Assembly: GCA_039180865.1 (NCBI GenBank)
Contig: JBCDCZ010000181.1
Coordinates: forward strand, 1-9,057
Source of the DNA: JBCDCU01 sp039180865
GTDB lineage: Bacteria; Pseudomonadota; Alphaproteobacteria; Rhizobiales; JACESI01
DNA length: 9,057 nucleotides
Direction: 5' to 3'
The translations under genes and the position numbers were made by a program. The notes below the pieces were generated by a model, which did no database searches, was not told where the DNA came from, and saw only the letters and a program-made list of their open reading frames with translations. Shown here piece after piece: positions 1 through 5,395 of the stretch. Each line of letters begins with the position of its first letter. Position 1 is the first letter of the stretch.

Positions 1-1
1 G

Positions 2-742
2 CCCTTTCCACTTCTCCATGTCGATACGACCTGGAAGTTCCGGGAGATGATTTCGTTCCGGGATAATCTCGCCAAGGAGCTTGGTGTTGATCTGATCGTC
101 CACATCAACGAAGACGGTGTGAAGCAAAATGTGAATCCTTTCAGCCATGGGTCAGCGGTCCACACGGACATTATGAAGACGCAGGCTCTGAAACAGGCCC
201 TCGATCACCACGGCTTCGATGCCGCTTTCGGTGGTGCCAGGCGTGACGAAGAAAAATCGCGCGCCAAAGAACGTATCTTTTCGTTCCGGACCGCCCAGCA
301 CCGCTGGGATCCGAAGAACCAGCGTCCAGAGCCCTGGGCGCTCTACAATGCCCGCATGCACGGAGGCGAGAGCATACGCGTCTTCCCGCTTTCCAACTGG
401 ACCGAGCTCGACATCTGGCAATATATCTATCTGGAAAACATCCCGATCGTGCCGCTCTATTACGCGGCAAAGCGCCCGGTTGTTGAGCGCGGCGGTACCT
501 TGATCATGGTCGACGATGAACGCATGCCCCTCCACGAAGGGGAAGTACCGGTCGAAAAAATGGTCCGCTTCCGCACGCTCGGCTGTTATCCGCTCACCGG
601 TGCGATTGAGAGCGGCGCAGACTCGCTGACAGCGATCATTCAGGAAATGCTCCTCACAACCCAGTCGGAACGCCAGGGGCGTGTGATCGACCACGACCAG
701 TCGGCGTCTATGGAAAAGAAAAAACAGGAAGGATATTTCTAA
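2..742 (+). CDS. cysD: Sulfate adenylyltransferase subunit 2 (CysD), 5'-truncated by window edge
   Basis: The reading frame is open from the left edge, so the true start lies outside the window; 246 residues are visible, against about 300 in typical CysD proteins. CysD is the catalytic PP-loop (adenine alpha-hydrolase-like) subunit of the ATP sulfurylase, making adenosine 5'-phosphosulfate (APS) from ATP and sulfate in the cytoplasm, driven by GTP hydrolysis in CysN. The N-terminal SGGKDS-type loop would be in the missing part. Visible family blocks are HVDTTWKFREM at the left edge, FGGARRDEEKSRAKER, an FSFR stretch followed by WDPKNQRPE, and near the C-terminus MVRFRTLGCYPLTGAIES. The Met at position 47 is internal to the family alignment and is not the start. 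The gene stops 4 nt before cysNC, which indicates one operon. Family assignment is secure; only the N-terminus is unseen. Confidence 0.97.
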   Translation, partial: PFPLLHVDTTWKFREMISFRDNLAKELGVDLIVHINEDGVKQNVNPFSHGSAVHTDIMKTQALKQALDHHGFDAAFGGARRDEEKSRAKERIFSFRTAQHRWDPKNQRPEPWALYNARMHGGESIRVFPLSNWTELDIWQYIYLENIPIVPLYYAAKRPVVERGGTLIMVDDERMPLHEGEVPVEKMVRFRTLGCYPLTGAIESGADSLTAIIQEMLLTTQSERQGRVIDHDQSASMEKKKQEGYF

Positions 743-746
743 AGCG

Positions 747-2672
747 ATGGCTCACAAATCTGATCTGATCGCCAAAGACATCGAGGGCTATCTTCGCGCC
801 CATGAGACAAAGTCCCTTCTGCGTTTCATTACCTGCGGTTCGGTCGACGACGGCAAATCGACCCTGATCGGGCGGCTTCTCTATGAATCAAAGCTCGTTT
901 TCGAAGACCACCTCGCAGCACTTGAAGCGGATTCAAAAAAGGTCGGTACGCAGGGCGATCAACTCGACTTCGCACTCCTCGTGGACGGACTGGCTGCCGA
1001 GCGTGAGCAAGGGATTACAATCGACGTCGCCTATCGGTTTTTCTCAACCGAATACCGTAAGTTCATCGTCGCCGACACACCGGGCCACGAGCAATATACC
1101 CGCAATATGGCAACAGGCGCATCGACGGCTGATCTTGCCGTTCTGATGATCGACGCCCGCAAAGGAGTGCTCACGCAGACACGCCGCCATTCTTACATCG
1201 TCAATCTTCTCGGGGTCCGGCATCTGGTCCTGGCGGTGAACAAGATGGACCTTGTCGATTATTCAAAGGACCGGTTCGACGAGATTGTCGACGATTATCT
1301 GACCTTCGCCGATCAAATAGGGATTTCCCGCGACCGTATCGTGCCCATTCCAATGTCAGCTCTTGAGGGGGACAACATTACGGAACGCAGTGCCACAATG
1401 GACTGGTATTTCGGCGCAACCCTCATGGCGCATCTGGAAAGTGTCGAGATCGACCGCGACGACGAGACCCTTCCCTTCCGCATGCCTGTCCAATGGGTCA
1501 ATCGGCCAAACCTCGATTTCAGGGGTTTTTCAGGCCTTGTTGGAAGCGGCACAATAAAAGTTGGCGACGAGATCCGCGCGCTGCCTTCCGGAAAGACGAG
1601 CGCTGTTAAACGGATTGTTCTTCCGGGAAGGCCGGGCGAAGAAAGCGACCTTAAAGAAGCTGTCGCTCATCAGTCCGTTACACTCACGCTGACGGATGAA
1701 ATCGATGTTTCCCGAGGCGATGTCATTTGCGCGGCTAGCGAACCTGCAGAGGTCGCTGACCAATTCAGGGCAACCCTTTTATGGATGGACGGCGACGACA
1801 TGTTGCCCGGGCGAACTTATCTGATGAAGACCGGCGCCAAGACTGTCCAGGCAACCGTTGCAGCGCCCCGCCATGTCATCGACGTAAACTCACTTGAGAA
1901 ACTGGCAGCAAAAACAATGACGCTCAACGCCATCGGCAACTGCAATCTCGCACTCGATCAGGCAATCGCCTTTGACCCCTATGGCGACAACCGGCATATG
2001 GGAAGCTTCATCCTGATCGACAGAATGACGAACCGAACTGTCGCCATGGGTTTCCTGAAATTCGCCTTGCGGCGCGCGTCGAACATCCACCGTCAGGCAC
2101 TCGATGTAAACGAGGCTGCCCGCGCGGAACAGAAGGGCCAGCGGCCGGTTGTGCTTTGGTTCACCGGCCTTTCCGGGTCGGGAAAATCAACAATTGCGAA
2201 CGCGCTCGAAAAGCGGCTGTTCGCCATGGGCCGCCACACGATGATCCTCGACGGCGACAATGTTCGTCATGGTTTGAACCGGGATCTCGGGTTCACGGAA
2301 GCCGATCGGGTGGAGAACATCCGGCGCGTTGCCGAAGTCTCGGGCCTTATGGTCGAAGCGGGGTTGATTACCCTTGTTTCTTTCATTTCCCCCTTCCGTT
2401 CAGAACGGGACATGGCACGCGAGCGTATTGGCGACGGGCAATTCTTCGAAATCTATGTGAACACGCCGTTGGCTGTGGCCGAAGATCGCGACGTTAAGGG
2501 GCTCTACAAGAAAGCACGAGCCGGAGAGATCAAGAATTTCACCGGCATCGATTCACCTTACGAGCCGCCGGAAAATCCGGAAATCGTCATCGACACGGTC
2601 GACCAAAGCCCGGAAGAGGCCGCCGAACAGATTATCGCAATCCTCAAAGCCCAGGGTATCCTGCCGGAATAA
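747..2672 (+). CDS. cysNC: Bifunctional sulfate adenylyltransferase subunit 1 / APS kinase (CysNC)
   Basis: This 641-residue fusion joins a CysN GTPase to a CysC APS kinase. CysN couples GTP hydrolysis to APS synthesis by CysD; CysC phosphorylates APS to PAPS. The N-terminal GTPase shows a P-loop GSVDDGKS at residues 31-38, a switch region with EREQGITIDVAYRFF, DTPG at 110-113 and NKMD at 165-168. EF-Tu-like beta-barrel sequence follows. The kinase domain starts near residue 467 with P-loop GLSGSGKS at 474-481, DGDNVRHGLNRDLGF from 502, and ISPFR at 547-551, whose serine lies at the family's conserved active-site position. The lid region has KNFTGIDSPYEPP near the end. All key motifs are intact, so both activities are expected. 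The start follows cysD by 4 nt. AGGAAGG at 726-732 is the likely ribosome site but sits 14 nt upstream, longer than usual; translation is probably coupled to cysD. Fused CysNC is common in proteobacteria. Confidence 0.97.
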   Translation: MAHKSDLIAKDIEGYLRAHETKSLLRFITCGSVDDGKSTLIGRLLYESKLVFEDHLAALEADSKKVGTQGDQLDFALLVDGLAAEREQGITIDVAYRFFSTEYRKFIVADTPGHEQYTRNMATGASTADLAVLMIDARKGVLTQTRRHSYIVNLLGVRHLVLAVNKMDLVDYSKDRFDEIVDDYLTFADQIGISRDRIVPIPMSALEGDNITERSATMDWYFGATLMAHLESVEIDRDDETLPFRMPVQWVNRPNLDFRGFSGLVGSGTIKVGDEIRALPSGKTSAVKRIVLPGRPGEESDLKEAVAHQSVTLTLTDEIDVSRGDVICAASEPAEVADQFRATLLWMDGDDMLPGRTYLMKTGAKTVQATVAAPRHVIDVNSLEKLAAKTMTLNAIGNCNLALDQAIAFDPYGDNRHMGSFILIDRMTNRTVAMGFLKFALRRASNIHRQALDVNEAARAEQKGQRPVVLWFTGLSGSGKSTIANALEKRLFAMGRHTMILDGDNVRHGLNRDLGFTEADRVENIRRVAEVSGLMVEAGLITLVSFISPFRSERDMARERIGDGQFFEIYVNTPLAVAEDRDVKGLYKKARAGEIKNFTGIDSPYEPPENPEIVIDTVDQSPEEAAEQIIAILKAQGILPE

Positions 2673-2690
2673 CCAGGTTTGCGCGGGCAA

Positions 2691-3899
2691 TCAGCACGTG
2701 CCCTGGATCTTGGTTTCGGTCACCTTGCCGAATTCATCAAGCCGGTAGCGGACTTTCTGGCCCTTTTTGCATCCAAAGGCGAAAATCCGGAGCTTCTGTA
2801 CACCGTCCTGAACGAAATTGTTATGTATGTTCGTGATGGACGGTCCAGTACAGGGACCGCGCACGGTTTCTCCAAGGAAATCACCTGACAGACTGACCTT
2901 GAGGAGCACGCGTTTTTTCTCACGGCACGCATCAATCTCATATGTATTCGAGGCCTTCTTAACCCGAACGCGGCGATAACCTTCCGATTTGACGAGCTCT
3001 GCAACATCGCCCCGCGACAGGCGCTCCACGCAAATCCCGAGATCACGCTCACCGATAAAACGCCCGAAACGGGTCAGTTGAAGTTCGACCCGGCGACCAT
3101 CCTTGCAGGCTTCGGCACCATAACGCGGCAGCTCTGGATCGATAACAGCAACGCGGGAATAGCCTTTCGAAGCAAGAAAACGCTGTAGATCGGCCGCCTT
3201 AAGAGGTGGCGCACATTTTCCAATTGGAATTGTGCGACGAACCTCTGCGAAGCGGGTGAGAAGCAACTCTACCCGCTGATTTTTCTTGCAGGCTTCCGCT
3301 TTGTACCAGGGAAGCTGCCTGTCGGTGAAACGAATGCGGTTGTACCCCTGATCTTTCAGCGCCTGCTCGATATCGTTCGGCTCCAGGATCGTCGCACACC
3401 GTCCGATCTGGCGCGCGCGTGTCACATCGCCAAACTGGCTGACAGCAAGCCTCATGCGCTGTTTATTGCGGCAAACGAGGGCAATGAAACCGGAATTACG
3501 GGGCTCGACGAGAACTCTGGTAAAACCTTGTCGCGTCAGTTTCTCCTGCACATAGGCGGCCCCCACACTTTGCCGGCAGGGACCGGTCGGCGCGCTTTGT
3601 GCGATCCTGCCACTATTCAAGATCGTAACCTCATAGCGCGTCTCTTCAAGGCAGGCGCGTGCTTTCGCCCCTTTCAGACCGACACGGAAGACTTCGATTT
3701 CGGTAAAGCCGCGTGCTGCCAAGAGGCGCCGGACTTCCGCCGATACGCCGCGTTGAGATTTGCCGGAACCTACGCCGATTTGAAGTCGCCATCCCTCGTC
3801 GAGGCGTTCCGCTTCGACGGGAGCAGCACTCATTGCCAGCGCGCCAGCAACAATACCAACAGATAGAGTGCGCAAGCCGAACTTCGTCCGTTTCGTCAT
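2691..3899 (-). CDS. Predicted secreted six-repeat disulfide-type protein, unknown function
   Basis: I do not recognise a named family for this 402-residue protein. Residues 1-30 form a classic Sec signal peptide: basic start (MTKRTK), hydrophobic core (VGIVAGALAMSA) and a VEA cleavage motif at 28-30, so the mature chain is probably periplasmic or exported. The rest is six tandem units of 52-61 residues (49-108, 109-168, 169-229, 230-290, 291-350, 351-402). Each has an amphipathic helix-like stretch, a G[YF]xR[VI]-type strand, a first Cys after a small residue and before K/R/L, a second strand often RVEL-LTRFG, and a closing GxC. The twelve cysteines (83/108, 143/168, 204/229, 265/290, 325/350, 377/402) are the only ones present, and each pair is exactly 25 positions apart; the chain ends on the last one. 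This suggests one intra-unit disulfide per repeat. The helix-strand-strand layout recalls PepSY-like modules, an inference from pattern only. The ATG is supported by GGGGGAG 5 nt upstream. Confidence 0.9.
   Translation of the reverse strand: MTKRTKFGLRTLSVGIVAGALAMSAAPVEAERLDEGWRLQIGVGSGKSQRGVSAEVRRLLAARGFTEIEVFRVGLKGAKARACLEETRYEVTILNSGRIAQSAPTGPCRQSVGAAYVQEKLTRQGFTRVLVEPRNSGFIALVCRNKQRMRLAVSQFGDVTRARQIGRCATILEPNDIEQALKDQGYNRIRFTDRQLPWYKAEACKKNQRVELLLTRFAEVRRTIPIGKCAPPLKAADLQRFLASKGYSRVAVIDPELPRYGAEACKDGRRVELQLTRFGRFIGERDLGICVERLSRGDVAELVKSEGYRRVRVKKASNTYEIDACREKKRVLLKVSLSGDFLGETVRGPCTGPSITNIHNNFVQDGVQKLRIFAFGCKKGQKVRYRLDEFGKVTETKIQGTC
2694..3755 (-). repeat. Six tandem protein-level repeat units with invariant C-x24-C
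   Basis: Read on the minus strand, the units are 3576-3755, 3396-3575, 3213-3395, 3030-3212, 2850-3029 and 2694-2849. The second and later units are about 60, 61, 61, 60 and 52 residues. The consensus of the second half is C-[KRL]-x3-[RK]-x8-[GAS]-x-[VIF]-x6-G-x-C. Units three and four (169-229 and 230-290) are the most alike, sharing LP-x-Y, AEACK, RVEL and LTRF. The last unit lacks about 8 residues between the G-x-x-[KR]-[LV] strand and the first Cys. The units are diverged enough to look like an old duplication, not recent slippage. Confidence 0.88.
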
Positions 3900-3904
3900 A
3901 ATCG

Positions 3905-3911
3905 CTCCCCC
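3905..3911 (-). promoter_or_regulatory. Ribosome binding site of the six-repeat secreted protein
   Basis: Read on the minus strand this is GGGGGAG, with a 5-nt spacer (CGATT) to the ATG at 3899-3897. It supports this start, which also places the signal peptide at the N-terminus. Confidence 0.65.
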
Positions 3912-3920
3912 GGATTTGGC

Positions 3921-3930
3921 GTGACGTCAC
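3921..3930. promoter_or_regulatory. Perfect 10-bp palindrome GTGACGTCAC, possible operator
   Basis: GTGACGTCAC is a perfect inverted repeat 22-31 nt upstream of the ATG of the minus-strand secreted-protein gene, in the 198-nt divergent intergenic region. Its position would suit an operator in the leader or core promoter. I cannot assign a regulator, and a 10-bp palindrome can occur by chance. A second 10-bp palindrome, CCGCTAGCGG, lies at 3987-3996. Confidence 0.3.
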
Positions 3931-4049
3931 ATTGCGGCAGCATGCCTGATTTTGGAGTTTTCTAGAAGAGCCATTCCACTCTGGGCCCGCTAGCGGCCAT
4001 CCATATGAAATATTTGTTTACGAAAAAGCAATACTTCCGAAACGCTCAG

Positions 4050-4075
4050 TTAACCAAGATACGTTATATTAACCA
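4050..4075 (+). promoter_or_regulatory. Two TTAACCA motifs resembling CtrA half-sites upstream of the acidic repeat gene
   Basis: TTAACCA occurs at 4050-4056 and again at 4069-4075, the second followed by T (TTAACCAT). A third TTAA lies at 4092-4095, just before the ATG at 4098. The alphaproteobacterial cell-cycle regulator CtrA binds TTAA-N7-TTAA, with TTAACCAT as a known half-site form. Here the TTAA cores are 19 bp apart, not 11, so this is not a canonical full site but could be two half-sites on one DNA face. TATATT at 4065-4070 could be a -10 element overlapping the second motif; I see no good -35. The regulatory reading is inference. Confidence 0.4.
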
Positions 4076-4086
4076 TGAGTAGATAC

Positions 4087-4091
4087 AGGAG
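4087..4091 (+). promoter_or_regulatory. Ribosome binding site of the acidic repeat protein
   Basis: AGGAG lies 6 nt before the ATG at 4098-4100, which is near-ideal spacing and fixes this start. A six-codon mini-ORF (ATG at 4075, TAA at 4093-4095) runs through this site in another frame and ends 2 nt before the gene. Confidence 0.75.
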
Positions 4092-4097
4092 TTAACA

Positions 4098-5306
4098 ATG
4101 TCTGAACTTGGTATTTCTTCATTTTATTCTTCATTTTCTTCGTTGCAATTCTTACGCTCGGAACGCTTTGAAGCGACACGTGAAGAAAGCGGGCAACAAG
4201 CGCGCGAAACGGAACGCCCGGGCCCGAGCCGGGAAGCACCGGGCCAATTAGCGCGTGCGGCCATTTCAGAATTGCGGACTGCCACTGTTGAGCGATCAAC
4301 AAGTGCGCAAGGCTTTGTTAGCTCAAACTTGGCGTCCGGCGGCATCGATTTAGGCGCGCTCTTAGACGTTCAGGGCGAAAGCCAAGATGCGACAGAAGCG
4401 TCCGCCGCGACAATCTCAAGCGAAACAAGAGCGTTTTCGTTTGAATTTGAACAATCCTCGGCTTTCCGTGACATCAGCCTGAGCCTTTCATTCGAATCGT
4501 CGACTCAATCCGTGACCAGTGGCTTTGGAACCGCGGGCGACTTTTTTGAGGATTTTGGCGATGACCTTCTCTCTTTTGCGGAATCCTTCCTATCGGGTGG
4601 TGACGCAGACGATGCCGAAGAACCCGAAGACATCAGTGACGACACGCTTGCAAGTTTCGCAACGCAATCCCGCGAGGTCGCATTTGAGTTTGAAGCATCA
4701 AGCCCTCAACGTGATGTTGCTTTTAGTTTCTCATTCAGTTCCTTTGAAAGCAGTTTCTCTATCGCGAATCTGAGTGAAGAAGCGCCTGCTACCGAGCCGC
4801 CGGAAGTTCTCGAAGAACCGGTCGTGGCTGATGAACCCGCCATCACGGAAGAACCTGTCGTAGCCGATGAGCCCATCGTAGCCATCCCCGTCATCAACGA
4901 GGAGCCGATTGTAGCGGAAGCCCCGGCGATTACGGAAGAACCGGTCATCATTGAAGAGCCTGTTGTCGCCGAAACGCCGACGGCATCCGAAGAGCCTGTT
5001 CCGACAATCTCCGAAGAAGCGGACAACCGTCCCCTATCCTTCTTCCAGGCTTTGACATTCACTCAGGAATTCTCACTCACTATTGAGACGAGTGAGCAGA
5101 CCATCACCCTGACGGAAAGCAGATCCGTAACGGAAACCACAGCGGTCAGCGAAGAACCATTCGAAGTCGATGACCAGGATGCGCCGGTTCCAAGCGTAGT
5201 GTTGCCTGAAAGTCTGATCGATGAAAGCCTGCTCGATGCATTGCAAAACGAGGCGCGCAACCAGTCTGAAGAGACCGACCCATCCGTCGAACTGCTCGAT
5301 GGCTAA
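4098..5306 (+). CDS. Acidic, cysteine-free low-complexity repeat protein, unknown function
   Basis: I do not recognise this 402-residue protein. It has no signal peptide, no membrane segment, no cysteine and no tryptophan, so it is probably cytoplasmic or exported by a signal-independent route. The N-terminus is Ser/Phe-rich (SSFYSSFSS at 7-15), then a charged Arg/Glu/Gln region. Residues 111-134 and 192-215 are two clear copies of a Phe/Ser segment (RxxxFEFExSSxxRD followed by alternating Ser and hydrophobics), and 311-334 may be a third, diverged copy. An acidic linker with GGDADDAEEPEDISDD covers about 167-182. Residues 240-304 are eleven hexapeptide units of the type EPVVAD/EPAITE. The tail is acidic (SEETDPSVELLDG). 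Alternating hydrophobic/polar segments separated by disordered acidic linkers suggest short beta-prone or binding modules on a flexible chain. It is divergent from the secreted-repeat gene and convergent with bchP. The RBS and codon-paced periodicity support a real gene. Confidence 0.85.
   Translation: MSELGISSFYSSFSSLQFLRSERFEATREESGQQARETERPGPSREAPGQLARAAISELRTATVERSTSAQGFVSSNLASGGIDLGALLDVQGESQDATEASAATISSETRAFSFEFEQSSAFRDISLSLSFESSTQSVTSGFGTAGDFFEDFGDDLLSFAESFLSGGDADDAEEPEDISDDTLASFATQSREVAFEFEASSPQRDVAFSFSFSSFESSFSIANLSEEAPATEPPEVLEEPVVADEPAITEEPVVADEPIVAIPVINEEPIVAEAPAITEEPVIIEEPVVAETPTASEEPVPTISEEADNRPLSFFQALTFTQEFSLTIETSEQTITLTESRSVTETTAVSEEPFEVDDQDAPVPSVVLPESLIDESLLDALQNEARNQSEETDPSVELLDG
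4428..4742 (+). repeat. Duplicated Phe/Ser-rich 24-residue segment in the acidic protein
   Basis: Residues 111-134 (DNA 4428-4499) and 192-215 (4671-4742) align without gaps: both have R at position 1, FEFE at 5-8, SS at 10-11, RD at 14-15, then alternating Ser and Leu/Phe to SF. Residues 311-334 (from 5028) keep the R start, an SF pair and FSLTIETS, which looks like a diverged third copy with one gap. The alternating pattern is typical of beta strands; the function is unknown. Confidence 0.7.
4815..5009 (+). repeat. Eleven Pro/Glu hexapeptide repeats (EPxxx[DE])
   Basis: Eleven tandem units of [EAT]-P-[VAI]-[VIT]-x-[DE] cover residues 240-304: EPVVAD, EPAITE, EPVVAD, EPIVAI, then a five-residue unit PVINE, EPIVAE, APAITE, EPVIIE, EPVVAE, TPTASE, EPVPTI. 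The underlying 18-nt units differ heavily at synonymous positions (proline alone uses CCG, CCC and CCT), so selection appears to hold the peptide pattern while the DNA has drifted. A Pro every sixth residue with acidic flanks suggests an extended spacer. Confidence 0.85.
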
Positions 5307-5336
5307 ATCACTGTCGTGAAGGGATAAGTGTTTGAG

Positions 5337-5361
5337 GCGGCCTAACGGATTGTCAGGCCGC
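5337..5361. terminator. Possible bidirectional terminator hairpin between convergent genes
   Basis: GCGGCCT (5337-5343) and AGGCCGC (5355-5361) form a perfect 7-bp GC-rich stem with an 11-nt loop, 30 nt after the acidic-protein stop and 35 nt beyond the bchP stop on the other strand. Neither side has a strong T-tract (only a short TTT at 5368-5370), so this is a weak intrinsic terminator candidate. The convergent position is the main support. Confidence 0.45.
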
Positions 5362-5365
5362 AACA

Positions 5366-5379
5366 CGTTTGATCAAACG
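5366..5379. repeat. Perfect 14-bp palindrome CGTTTGATCAAACG
   Basis: CGTTTGATCAAACG is a perfect inverted repeat just past the 5337-5361 hairpin and 17 nt from the bchP stop. Transcribed from either side it could form a short stem with a very tight loop, or it may be a protein site. It could be part of the termination region for both genes; I see no further evidence of role. Confidence 0.5.
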
Positions 5380-5395
5380 GGTACCTGAGATCTGA

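Noticed and set aside
152..694. 180-residue open frame on the minus strand opposite cysD
   Set aside because: It lies entirely within the strongly supported cysD coding region, has no recognisable motif and is explained as an antisense shadow of GC-rich coding DNA.
2694..2701. GCACGTGC palindrome near the cysNC stop as a terminator
   Set aside because: It is only 8 bp with no loop or T-tract, and it lies inside the final codons of the convergent gene.
4075..4095. Six-codon mini-ORF ahead of the acidic repeat gene
   Set aside because: It has no ribosome site of its own that I can see, and the downstream gene has an ideal AGGAG; most likely a chance ATG in the leader.
4706..5062. 118-residue Gly/Ser/Thr repeat frame on the minus strand with a GSS-type periodicity
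   Set aside because: Its repeats are the mirror of the plus-strand EPxxx[DE] hexapeptide array. The plus-strand gene has a good ribosome site and flanking structure; this frame does not.
2691..5306. Both unknown proteins are exactly 402 residues long
   Set aside because: The sequences share no motif or composition (one Cys-rich and basic, the other Cys-free and acidic), so the equal length is coincidence.
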